Assembly (NCBI GenBank): GCA_046336655.1
Contig: JBKDGH010000120.1
Coordinates: forward strand, 1-40,099
Source: CANGTU01 sp046336655
Lineage (GTDB): Bacteria; Bacteroidota; Bacteroidia; Flavobacteriales_D; Sanyastnellaceae
Length of the DNA: 40,099 nt
Reading direction: 5' to 3'
Under the pieces are notes generated by a model, which was not told the origin of the DNA, searched no databases, and was given only the letters and a program-made list of their open reading frames with translations. Positions 15,055-24,313 of this stretch are shown here, piece after piece. Position 1 is the stretch's first letter, and each line of letters starts with the position of its first letter. The translations under genes and the position numbers were made by a program.

Positions 15055-18000
15055 ATGAGGAAATCAATTCCAATTCTCACTCTGTTTATCCTCACTTCCA
15101 TTGCGGCGCTCAGTCAGCAGCGCTTGTCCGAATTCAACCGCGATCCGGAGAAGTTCATTTCAGAGCTCACTAATCTGTTTGATGAGCAAAAGAAGGGCAC
15201 CGGAAAAGACCTGATCGAAAAGCAGTTTGCGCCCATCTGGATCGAAACTCCCGCCTATACCCAAGCTCAACAGGAGATGATCTACGAGACACTCAACCTG
15301 ATGCTGAAAAACAAGAACAAGGTGTTTCCGGACTTCGACAATTTCATCCGTTCGCTGGTCGCATTTCCCAAAGCGCGAAAAACAGATGCGGATTTCCTTC
15401 AGTGGCAGCAGGTCGTGCTTAAGATGCTCGCCGACAAAAAGTTTAAGAAAAATGTGTCGGACTTCCTCGAAACATCAGCCACGCTCTTTTCAGAGCGTTC
15501 CTTCTTCCAGAGCGATGCCGTGAAATGGGTCAGCAGCAGCCCCGGGTTCATCTTTGAGTTTGACTCCGTGCCACGCGTGGTATTCCCCGCATTGGATCTG
15601 AAGTGTTACAGCAAAGGCGACAGTTCGGTTATTTATGCCACTTCAGGCGCCTACTATCCTACCACCCAGCGTTTCATTGGAGAAAAGGGCAAAGTGACCT
15701 GGCAGCGGGCAGGCTTCGATCCGAAGCTCACCTATGCAGAATTCAGCAACTACAACATCCGGGTGCAAGGCAGTACGTATGTGATTGACAGTGTGACCTT
15801 CTACAATGAGTTCTTTGAACGTCCGCTTATCGGACAACTCACCGAGAAAATCCTCGCGAACAAGTCCGAGGAAAATGCCACTTATCCCCGTTTCGAATCT
15901 TACTTCAAGCGGTTGCAGATCCAGAACATCGTTCCCAACGTAGACTTCGACGGCGGATTCACCATGGCCGGTACCAAGCTCGCCGGCTCCGGAACCAATG
16001 AAGAACCCGCGCTGCTCACCTTTTACAGAGACTCCAAAAAATTTCTCGTTGCGCGGAGTCTGTCGTTCGATATTAAGCCTGACCGCATTGTATCCGGACA
16101 TGCTGCAGTGACTTTCTATGTAGAAAAGGATAGCATCACGCATCCGGACCTTAATTTCTCCTTTGTAAAAAAGACCCGCCAGCTGGTGCTTTTGCGCACC
16201 GAAGAGGGGGTATCGAAATCCCCATTCCAGAATACCTATCACAACATTGATATGTATTTCGATGCGTTGTACTGGAACCTCGATGATCCGCTGATCAGGA
16301 TGGGCGCGCTTACAGGAAGCACACAGCACTTTGGTGCTTTTGAGTCCAACGAGTATTTCAAGAAAAAACGCTACGATGCGATGTCAGGCATCAGCATGAG
16401 CCACCCGCTTTACGAAATCAAAAAATACGCGGAAACGTCAAAAATGAAATCGTTCTATGCCACTGAACTTGCAATGGCCACACGATCCAGCGCTGAACAA
16501 TGGCATACCGTCTTGATTGACCTGAATAACAAAGGATTTATCCTATATGACAGCAACAACGGCTACATTACGGTACGTCCGAAGCTGTATGCCTACATTG
16601 AGAACAACATCGGCAAGCGCGACTACGACGTAATTCAATTCAATAGTGAAGTGCCGGCAGGTTACAATGCCCAACTCAGTTTGCTGAACTACGACCTACT
16701 GGTGAAAGGCATCGAAAACTTCGCATTGAGTGATTCGCAGAAAGTGACCATCTATCCGCAAAATGGCGAAGTAATCATAAAGAAGAACCGCGACTTTACC
16801 TTTGGGGGACGAGTGTTTGCAGGAAATTTTGAGTTCATGGGATCGGAGTATGGCTTTTCCTACAAGGATTTCCGTCTCGACCTCATAAAAGTGGACTCCT
16901 GCAGAATCTACGTGGAAGACGAATCACTCGGTCGCGACAACATGGGCAACTACCAAAAGCGTCGCATCAAGAGCGTACTGCGCGATCTGGCAGGAAATAT
17001 CAAGATTGACTCCCCTACCAATAAAGGCGGCTATCACAGCTATGCCTATCCGCAGTATCCGATTTTTACCTGCACGAAAACCTCCTACGTATACTGGGAA
17101 GACAGCCGTATTCAGAAAGGCGCGTACAAGAAAGACGGGTTCTATTATCAGGTTCAGCCATTTGCCATTGACTCGCTCGACAACTTCACGAAGAAAGACC
17201 TCAAGTTCAACGGAACACTCGTAAGCGGCATCTTTCCGGATATAGAAGAGCCGCTTGTGCTCATGGAAGATTACTCCCTCGGCTTCAAACGGAATACCGG
17301 TGCCGCGGGCTTGCCGGCCTACGCAGGAAAGTCGAAGATCACTGCCGATCTCAGGCTCGACTTTTCCGGCCTCAAAGGCAGCGGTGATCTCGATTACCTC
17401 ACCGCCCACGCAAGCTCCAATGAATTCACCTTCCTGCCCGACTCAACGCTTGGGCGAACAACGGCCTTTTTGAACAGGGAACAAAGCGGCAAAACCGAAA
17501 TACCCAAAGCCAACTGCGACATCACCGACCTGGCATTCTATCCCAGTCAGGATCAGCTTGATGTATCCTCCATTGACACGCCGATTGATTTCTTTGAAAA
17601 AGAAGCCATACTCAGCGGAACCCTTCATCTGAAGCCACAGGGAATGACCGGTGAAGGTGCCATGGAATTCAACGGTGCGAAGCTAACATCAGAGGGATTC
17701 GCTTACACCCGACGCAAGATACTTGCCGACAAATCCGCCTTCCAGCTGGCAGGCATGGGCGACAGCGAAGGGCTCGGAATCGCATTCAAAACCGATGATG
17801 TAAATGCGAATGTGGACTTTGACAAACGACAGGGTGTATTCAAGAGCAATAGCGGAGAAACAAAGATTGAATTCCCTGTGAACCAGTACATCTGCTTCAT
17901 GGACCAGTTTACCTGGTACATGGATAAGGAAGAGCTGGACCTTTCCTCTTCACGCAAAGCATCAGATGACCTGGTAATCGATACCGGAGAAGAGTCGAAG

Positions 18001-19530
18001 CGCTCCAACTTCTTCTCCATTGCGGCCGGGCAGGATTCGCTCAACTTTCTTTCACCCCGTGCCAAGTATGATTTGAGAAAAAGCAGAATTGCCTGCCAGA
18101 AAATCAATTACATCATCGTGGCAGACTCAAAGATTTCACCGGATAGCGGCAATGTAGTCATTGAGAAGTTTGCAGACATGCAAAAGCTCCAACGCGCCCG
18201 GGTACTCAGCAACTACGTGACTCAGTACTATAAACTGTTCAACTGTGAGCTGAAGATCGAAGGGCGCAAGAACTACAACGGAGCCGGAGATATCGCCTAC
18301 ATCGACGAAAACAAAAAGGAGCAGATCATCCACTTCAACGAAATCAAAGTGGATACCTCACTGCAAACGATCGGCAAAGGACTAATCAAGCAGGAAGATC
18401 AGTTCTTCCTCTCACCGGCATTTGAATATCAGGGCAAATTCATGATGGCAGCGAACAATCCGTACCTCACTTTTGAAGGTGGAACGCGCATCCTTCACAA
18501 CTGCGCCAGCATGGAGCGCACCTATTATAATTTCAGGGCAGAAATCAATCCGGTGGAAATCTTTATCCCCGTGGATTCAACCATGCGTGATCTTGGCATG
18601 GCCAAACTCGGACTCGGCTTCATGGTAAGCCAGACGAGTCCCATGGATGTTTATGCCTCTTTCTTCAGCAGAAAACGCGACAAGGATGACCAGAGCCTCA
18701 TTACCGGAGCTGGTTTTCTCTACTTCGATAAAGCGTCCAGAAAGTACATGGTGGGCACCAAGGAGAAGATCCGTCAGCCACAGCTGCCGGGCAACCTGAT
18801 TACGCTGGGAGCTGAAACCTGCGAACTGAACGGCGATGGCCGCGTGGATTTCAATGTGGATTACGGGCTGGTGAAAATGACCAACGTAGCAGAGGTGAAA
18901 TACGTGATCGACAAGAACCAGCTCACTACACAAGGTGTAACGCTCATCAGTTTCCCGTTTGATGACGGATGCCTCAAACGCATATATGAACAGATCGAAC
19001 AGTTTCCGAACCTCACGCCGGTGGACATCACCAAGACGAAGTATGAAAAAGGCCTCGTCGAATTGCTGGGTAACGAGAAGTCCGACAAGCTGATTTCAGA
19101 ACTCAACCTTGCCGGACAACTCAAGCGCGTGCCGGAAGAACTGCTGAGTACGTTCTATTTCGCCGACCTGAAATGGGCATGGGATCCGGTGAATGAAGTA
19201 TTCCACACCATGGGTCCTGTCGGTATTGCCAGTATGGACAAGAAGCAGCTCTTCCGCTATGTGAAGGGCAAGGTGGAGATTGAAAAGCGCAGAAGTGCGG
19301 ACGTGCTGCGCGTCTACATTGAACTGGATCCCGGCAACTGGTACTTCTTTGAATACAAACTCGGTATCATGAACGTGGTAAGCTCCGATAAGGAATTCCT
19401 CGCAATAATGGCAGAAGTGAAAGACGATAAGCGGAAGTTTGAGGAGAAAAATGTGAAGTACACCTATCAGATGGTGGCCTCGAAGAAGAAGCGCGATGAC
19501 TTTGTGAACAGGTATCCTGACCTTCAGTGA
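15055..19530 (+). CDS. Very large exported protein of unknown function, 1491 aa
   Basis: A clear signal peptide (MRKSIPILTLFILTSIAALS, residues 1-20) directs export. The first 150 residues are helical (FISELTNLFDEQKKG, LNLMLKNKNKVFPDFDNFIRSL). The rest is rich in short beta strands with repeated phrases of the type 'fGGRVFAGNFEFMG', 'LSGTLHLKPQGMTGEGAMEF' and 'GGTRILHNC', resembling long beta-helical or beta-taco envelope proteins of the AsmA/LptA kind. No catalytic motif, T9SS tail or C-terminal membrane anchor is visible; the end is charged (SKKKRDDFVNRYPDLQ). A periplasmic role in envelope assembly is a guess, helped only by the convergent TamB-like gene 290 bp away. The ATG at 15055 is chosen because the signal peptide starts there. 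Reading frame and coding status are certain; function is not. Confidence 0.85.
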   Translation: MRKSIPILTLFILTSIAALSQQRLSEFNRDPEKFISELTNLFDEQKKGTGKDLIEKQFAPIWIETPAYTQAQQEMIYETLNLMLKNKNKVFPDFDNFIRSLVAFPKARKTDADFLQWQQVVLKMLADKKFKKNVSDFLETSATLFSERSFFQSDAVKWVSSSPGFIFEFDSVPRVVFPALDLKCYSKGDSSVIYATSGAYYPTTQRFIGEKGKVTWQRAGFDPKLTYAEFSNYNIRVQGSTYVIDSVTFYNEFFERPLIGQLTEKILANKSEENATYPRFESYFKRLQIQNIVPNVDFDGGFTMAGTKLAGSGTNEEPALLTFYRDSKKFLVARSLSFDIKPDRIVSGHAAVTFYVEKDSITHPDLNFSFVKKTRQLVLLRTEEGVSKSPFQNTYHNIDMYFDALYWNLDDPLIRMGALTGSTQHFGAFESNEYFKKKRYDAMSGISMSHPLYEIKKYAETSKMKSFYATELAMATRSSAEQWHTVLIDLNNKGFILYDSNNGYITVRPKLYAYIENNIGKRDYDVIQFNSEVPAGYNAQLSLLNYDLLVKGIENFALSDSQKVTIYPQNGEVIIKKNRDFTFGGRVFAGNFEFMGSEYGFSYKDFRLDLIKVDSCRIYVEDESLGRDNMGNYQKRRIKSVLRDLAGNIKIDSPTNKGGYHSYAYPQYPIFTCTKTSYVYWEDSRIQKGAYKKDGFYYQVQPFAIDSLDNFTKKDLKFNGTLVSGIFPDIEEPLVLMEDYSLGFKRNTGAAGLPAYAGKSKITADLRLDFSGLKGSGDLDYLTAHASSNEFTFLPDSTLGRTTAFLNREQSGKTEIPKANCDITDLAFYPSQDQLDVSSIDTPIDFFEKEAILSGTLHLKPQGMTGEGAMEFNGAKLTSEGFAYTRRKILADKSAFQLAGMGDSEGLGIAFKTDDVNANVDFDKRQGVFKSNSGETKIEFPVNQYICFMDQFTWYMDKEELDLSSSRKASDDLVIDTGEESKRSNFFSIAAGQDSLNFLSPRAKYDLRKSRIACQKINYIIVADSKISPDSGNVVIEKFADMQKLQRARVLSNYVTQYYKLFNCELKIEGRKNYNGAGDIAYIDENKKEQIIHFNEIKVDTSLQTIGKGLIKQEDQFFLSPAFEYQGKFMMAANNPYLTFEGGTRILHNCASMERTYYNFRAEINPVEIFIPVDSTMRDLGMAKLGLGFMVSQTSPMDVYASFFSRKRDKDDQSLITGAGFLYFDKASRKYMVGTKEKIRQPQLPGNLITLGAETCELNGDGRVDFNVDYGLVKMTNVAEVKYVIDKNQLTTQGVTLISFPFDDGCLKRIYEQIEQFPNLTPVDITKTKYEKGLVELLGNEKSDKLISELNLAGQLKRVPEELLSTFYFADLKWAWDPVNEVFHTMGPVGIASMDKKQLFRYVKGKVEIEKRRSADVLRVYIELDPGNWYFFEYKLGIMNVVSSDKEFLAIMAEVKDDKRKFEEKNVKYTYQMVASKKKRDDFVNRYPDLQ

Positions 19531-19558
19531 AACCTTTCGCCGTGGGCATCCGTATGAT

Positions 19559-19578
19559 GTGTTCACTAATTTGAACAC
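19559..19578 (+). promoter_or_regulatory. Inverted repeat at the translation start of the 60-aa gene
   Basis: GTGTTCA and TGAACAC form perfect seven-base arms around a six-base spacer (CTAATT), ending two bases before the ATG at 19581. It could be an operator dyad over a promoter, or an RNA hairpin that masks the start codon. No T-run follows, so it is not a terminator for the 1491-aa gene that ends 28 bp earlier. Confidence 0.45.
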
Positions 19579-19580
19579 GT

Positions 19581-19763
19581 ATGAATCCTGCACAGCATCA
19601 ACAACTTGCCGCGCTGATGGAACGGCTTACTATTCTTCAGCATCGCATGGCGAGTGTGAAAACCATGTTTCCCAACCACTATCAGGAACTCAACCTGAGG
19701 TATAACCAGATGCTGATTGAAGCCCGCGAAGCCCGCGTGCTTCCTCCATGGATGATCGGATAA
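19581..19763 (+). CDS. Small helical protein, 60 aa
   Basis: The product is predicted to be almost fully helical, with heptad-like hydrophobic spacing (LAALMERLTILQHRMASV, LNLRYNQMLIEARE) that suggests a coiled coil or helical hairpin, ending in PPWMIG. There is no export signal. It follows the 1491-aa gene by 50 bp and ends 20 bp before a good bidirectional terminator, which supports it as a real gene. No family was recognised. The perfect inverted repeat next to its ATG hints at regulated expression. Confidence 0.62.
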   Translation: MNPAQHQQLAALMERLTILQHRMASVKTMFPNHYQELNLRYNQMLIEAREARVLPPWMIG

Positions 19764-19783
19764 CGCGCGCAACAGATCATAAC

Positions 19784-19807
19784 AAAGCCACCTCAGGGTG
19801 GCTTTTC
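19784..19807. terminator. Bidirectional terminator between convergent units
   Basis: AAAGCCACC, a TCAG loop and GGTGGCTTT form a nine-base-pair hairpin followed on the plus strand by TTTTC-type sequence. It ends the 60-aa gene and, read on the minus strand, the TamB-like gene that stops at 19819. Confidence 0.82.
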
Positions 19808-19818
19808 GTTCATGCGAA

Positions 19819-22800
19819 TCACATACAAGCCTTGCGCTTACCCTCAGGAACAAAGAGCTGTGTGAAACCACATACGAACTGATCCCAGGTATCAAACTCT
19901 TCCTGGTACAGCACGCCCACTCCCTGCGTATAAGGCGCCTGCTGCGCGGCCGCCGTGCGGAAGTCGTTGCTCTCGTTGTACACCATCAGACGAATCCGGC
20001 CATCACGGGTAATTTTGTATTCTACACGGATATCACCGATGTAGTTGGTCGGGTTCTGGTTGGCCTCATTACCCCGGCGGACTCCGAAGTTGCCGCTGAT
20101 TGAAAGGCGCTCATTAAACAACTGCGTGCTCAATGCGAGTGCGATTTCTTCATTGCTGATTTCATCGCCCGGACGGTAATTGAACCCCAGGTTGAAGTCG
20201 TCGCTGATCTGACTCAGCCAGTTGGAAATCTGACTGGACAAGAGTTCCGTGCTGTTTTCTGCCAGCGCATTTCCGGAAGCAGTGCGGTCGGCAGTGATGT
20301 TTGGTGGGGTCACAAAACGCCTCAGCACCAGCAATGAAAACGCCTGGCGGTTGCGCTCCTGATCCGTGCTGATAATGCTGGCCACACGGGAGCGAGTGAT
20401 TTCATCCACGGTAGGCAAACTGACATCGAAATTGATTCCCGGATTGAGCATTTTGCCATTGAGCTTCATCACCAGATCCACCGGTGTGCGCTGACCTGGT
20501 TGCGTAACGGCATCGGGCATCAGATCGTGCAGAGAAGCACTTACTTTATAAATGGCTTCCATATTGAGGTCAGCGGCAAAAGGATCCCCGAACCATGAAA
20601 TGGTGCCGCCAGGGCGCACTGTAAATTCCTTGTTCAACAGGTTTTTCAGGGTAAACAGGTAGTCGCCGCTCACCAGCTCCACTGTACCATACATATTGAA
20701 TGTAGAGAGGTTGTTGATCTCCATATTCAGATGGCCATTCCCTTTTCCTTTCATCACATCGCCCACCGCCTCGTCGAAAATGATCTGAAACTCCGCATCA
20801 GGAGTGATGTCCAGCTCAAAATTCATTTTGATACCTGTAAGGTCCAGGGGCGATTCCTCCTGTTCATCTTCTTCATTCACAAACCGGATGAATGATGCAA
20901 ACGACTGCTCTTCTGTGCTATTCATCGGCATAGCCACGCGGGTGCCCTTCTCAGTGCGGGCATTCACATTAATCTCAAGGAAATCATCGTAGCCATATAC
21001 GCTCACAATTCCGCTGCAATAAGCCTTTCCGTAGTACAGTGAGTTCATATCTTCCGTCGTATTCATAGCGAGGAAGGGTTTTTCAATGTCCATCACCAGG
21101 TCATAACTCCATGCGCCGAAAGCCTTGTGAAGAAGCTGTCCGGTCAGTCGTCCGGGGTTGCCTTCTTCATCCTTGATGGGGATGTAGTCGAAGGTGAACA
21201 TCTCGGGATATACCCCCAGCTTGCCCAGCACCTGATAGCTGCAGTTCAGGTACGGCACCTTTACCCACGCATCACGCAAAGCTGCGGAACCTTCCAGTTC
21301 GGGAGCGTCAAATGTGCCCTTCACCTCCAGCTCACCGGTGACAAATCCGCGGATGCTCAGGACTTTCTCATCCATGAACGCACTGATGAACGAAAGATCC
21401 AGGTCATCCACGTACGCCATCAGGTCGAGCGGACTATCCGGGTTAGCCGGTGTGTAATAACCGCTGAATCGCAGCGACTTGAGCTTGTCCTTTTCAATAT
21501 CTCCTTCCAGACGTAATCGTTTGCTTTCGTTTTCCCAAACACTTTCCACGCAAACATCACCGATTTCGTATTCGTTGATTCCGAAATCAATCAGGTACAA
21601 ATCGTTGTTGGAGATCATCGTATGGTACACGTCCCTCACACTGGATGTCCCGGAGAGGGTTCCGCTCAGACGGGTCTCTTCGCCGATGAACGGATTGAAC
21701 AATGCCAGATCGAATGCGGAGAGATTCACCTGCATTTCATCGAGGGGATTCTCCGAAATGAGGCCGTGAATATCCATTCGCTGATTGCCGTTGACCAGAG
21801 AAAATCCGGGCACTTCAATGCGCTTGTTGTCCATCTTCACCTCACTCCCGCCGGCGATGATCCAACTCTCCTTATTTACCCGAAGCGAACTCTGAGCAAA
21901 CAAGAAACTCAGGTTTTCCTGACCCCGAATAGTGAGTTTTCCTTTCACATCGCCCTGATGAACATCCTCTGCCCCTCCCCAGGCAATATCGGTGAATACT
22001 GAATCGACATCCGTGTGCGCGTCGAGCGAGAAGGCCGGAAAGCGCACACCACCGCCTGCGTCAAGCAAATCGGCTGAAAGCGTCAGGTATACGGACTGAT
22101 CCGGTCGGCGCGCGTCAAGCACCATTCCCCGGAGAACAGTTTCCTCGTATCGGACGCTGTCGGAATACATATTCAGCGTGAGGTCCGAATTACCCTCATC
22201 TACCTCAAGGCTTATTCGCGTCATGGATGCCACTGATAGCTCCGGGACAAAAATTTCCGAGAAATAAGAAAAGTCGAGCACATCCAGTCGCATAGCAAAG
22301 GTCTGCGGCTCATGGGCGCGGATTTCCGGCTTGTAGCTCGGCACTATATTGGCGGCTATTTTCGCAAACGATGGCACCAATTCACTCACTTTAAAATTGC
22401 CCTCTACATAACCGGTAGCCACATCTGAGTCAAGTGTGATCAGTGAAGTTTCTCCCCTCACCGCGGTGATGCGAAAACGATCGATCGAGTAATCCCGCTT
22501 TTCCGAACAATACACGAGGTCCTTTACCGTGATGCTTCCATCAAACTGGTCAGGGTTAATTCCCACGCTGTTAATCTCCACATTTCCCGAAAGCGCGCTG
22601 TATGGAAAATCAGGTAAAATGCCCAGGGCCCTCAGATCCATGTGCCTGATATCTGAAGTAAAATGGAGTTCAGGTGATTTGCTTCTGAAATCGACTTGTC
22701 CGAGAAAGTCCACAATCAGGTGCGGATCATCCACACTGCAGAAACCATCAAAGAAGCGGTTCTTGATCGCCCCGTCCGTTTCAATATTCGTGAGCGTATA

Positions 22801-24222
22801 CCCGTTGAATGTGATGCTGCGGATCATTCCGTCCAGTGTGGCGTCCATATGCTCAATGGACAATCCCTTGCCGTCAATATTCAGCTCTGCAGTAATTCTT
22901 CCCAGAGAGGCATCGCCGGCAAATTTTCCGAGATCAAAATCAAGTGCGCCAAATGATCCGTTATAGACGTAATCCCCCGCTGCGGGATCCTCCTTCAGCG
23001 CGATGTCACTGTTGAGGTTACCAATCGCAGTGGCCAGCGTGCCATAAGCTACGAAATCATTGATGAATCCCGTAAAGTTGCCCTGAAACCGGATATCTCC
23101 CAGCACATCCAGGTTATCGGGTAACTCCAGCATACTTCCCTCACCAAATGGCGGCACGGGAATTTTGCGCAGCTCGGCCGCATTCGTCGCGAATTCCCTC
23201 ACATCACAGGTGATGAATGTCTCGTCAATCTCAGGCAGACCGTCGAGGTGAAAGGCTCCCCTGAACCATGAGTTTTTATCGAAGCGTATGGTCACATCAC
23301 GGCCCCTCAGATTAGCTACTTTACCCCGGAATTTTCCTGAGAGGACAAGTGATTTTTCGATCCCGCGCAACGACTCAGTGAAATATCCAATATCCCCGAG
23401 TTCAAGCACAGATTGCCTCAGTTCATGCCGCATGCCCACACTGCGCTCGAAATCCTCAAGCTCTTCGATCGTGTTGAACTGAAAGGAAAGATCTCCGCGA
23501 ATACTGGAACGAGGCGTGGTGATCTTAGCCTGCGCAAGACGCACTTCGCCGGGCACTATGGCAACTCCTGCGGTGAATCCCTTGAGTTCAAATCCGCTCT
23601 TCTCTTTGAACGACAGATCGTTCAGAAACGCACCGATACTGTCTCCGGAGGATACCAGTTCATCCAAATCAAGGTGCAACTCTGACAGCATCAGTCTGTT
23701 CCAGTCAATACCCGCCTGTTCTTCTTCGCTGTTGTAGTTCAGGTACTTGAACCGTCCATTGCGAATCCTCACATCCGAAATACGGATATCGCTGCCTGCT
23801 GTGCTGTCTTCAGGCGCTCCCTTGGAAAAATGATCAATGATGAATGCCATATTGAGGGCAGTCTCACCCTCATACCGCACCAGTCTGAAGTAAGGCGACT
23901 GCAATTCGGCATGGCGCACACTCAGATTGCCCGTTTTACGGTCAAAGGAATAATTGCGAAGCCGCACTGCAGGAACAAATACCAGCGTGTCCTTGTGTTG
24001 ATCGGCCACATACAATCCACGGATCACCAGACGGGAAAAGAGATCAAGTTCGACAGACTGAACGCTGACCTCGGTACCCAGATCGGAGGAGAGTTTTTGC
24101 GTGATCGCCTGCACCAGATAGGTCTGAACGGAGGGATGCCTTACAGCGAAAAACGCAGTAAAAAACATCACCAGAATGGCAATGACCGTGATTCGTATGA
24201 CTTTAAAAATGCGGCGCCGCAT
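19819..24222 (-). CDS. TamB-like translocation/assembly protein (AsmA-like, DUF490)
   Basis: With the ATG at 24222 the protein has 1467 aa. A basic N-terminus (MRRRIFKVIR) is followed by one membrane helix (about residues 9-27), then a long run of beta-strand repeats typical of periplasm-spanning lipid-transport or barrel-assembly proteins. The last 350 residues match the TamB C-terminal domain: the hydrophobic strands around GTISWFGDPFAADLNMEAIYK, the TPVDLVMKLNGKML stretch and a barrel-like end with GVGVLYQEEFDTW. It probably spans from inner to outer membrane, helping outer-membrane protein assembly or phospholipid movement. The frame extends to 24324 only by a TTG start without homology. 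No TamA/BamA-like partner is in the window. Confidence 0.9.
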   Translation of the reverse strand: MRRRIFKVIRITVIAILVMFFTAFFAVRHPSVQTYLVQAITQKLSSDLGTEVSVQSVELDLFSRLVIRGLYVADQHKDTLVFVPAVRLRNYSFDRKTGNLSVRHAELQSPYFRLVRYEGETALNMAFIIDHFSKGAPEDSTAGSDIRISDVRIRNGRFKYLNYNSEEEQAGIDWNRLMLSELHLDLDELVSSGDSIGAFLNDLSFKEKSGFELKGFTAGVAIVPGEVRLAQAKITTPRSSIRGDLSFQFNTIEELEDFERSVGMRHELRQSVLELGDIGYFTESLRGIEKSLVLSGKFRGKVANLRGRDVTIRFDKNSWFRGAFHLDGLPEIDETFITCDVREFATNAAELRKIPVPPFGEGSMLELPDNLDVLGDIRFQGNFTGFINDFVAYGTLATAIGNLNSDIALKEDPAAGDYVYNGSFGALDFDLGKFAGDASLGRITAELNIDGKGLSIEHMDATLDGMIRSITFNGYTLTNIETDGAIKNRFFDGFCSVDDPHLIVDFLGQVDFRSKSPELHFTSDIRHMDLRALGILPDFPYSALSGNVEINSVGINPDQFDGSITVKDLVYCSEKRDYSIDRFRITAVRGETSLITLDSDVATGYVEGNFKVSELVPSFAKIAANIVPSYKPEIRAHEPQTFAMRLDVLDFSYFSEIFVPELSVASMTRISLEVDEGNSDLTLNMYSDSVRYEETVLRGMVLDARRPDQSVYLTLSADLLDAGGGVRFPAFSLDAHTDVDSVFTDIAWGGAEDVHQGDVKGKLTIRGQENLSFLFAQSSLRVNKESWIIAGGSEVKMDNKRIEVPGFSLVNGNQRMDIHGLISENPLDEMQVNLSAFDLALFNPFIGEETRLSGTLSGTSSVRDVYHTMISNNDLYLIDFGINEYEIGDVCVESVWENESKRLRLEGDIEKDKLKSLRFSGYYTPANPDSPLDLMAYVDDLDLSFISAFMDEKVLSIRGFVTGELEVKGTFDAPELEGSAALRDAWVKVPYLNCSYQVLGKLGVYPEMFTFDYIPIKDEEGNPGRLTGQLLHKAFGAWSYDLVMDIEKPFLAMNTTEDMNSLYYGKAYCSGIVSVYGYDDFLEINVNARTEKGTRVAMPMNSTEEQSFASFIRFVNEEDEQEESPLDLTGIKMNFELDITPDAEFQIIFDEAVGDVMKGKGNGHLNMEINNLSTFNMYGTVELVSGDYLFTLKNLLNKEFTVRPGGTISWFGDPFAADLNMEAIYKVSASLHDLMPDAVTQPGQRTPVDLVMKLNGKMLNPGINFDVSLPTVDEITRSRVASIISTDQERNRQAFSLLVLRRFVTPPNITADRTASGNALAENSTELLSSQISNWLSQISDDFNLGFNYRPGDEISNEEIALALSTQLFNERLSISGNFGVRRGNEANQNPTNYIGDIRVEYKITRDGRIRLMVYNESNDFRTAAAQQAPYTQGVGVLYQEEFDTWDQFVCGFTQLFVPEGKRKACM

Positions 24223-24313
24223 GAAATCCCTTAATCCGCAAAGTACGGCAGCATTCCAACCAGAAATAATGCCGCAGGACAAGCTTTTAACAGGATTTCC
24301 GTGAAAAAAAGGA

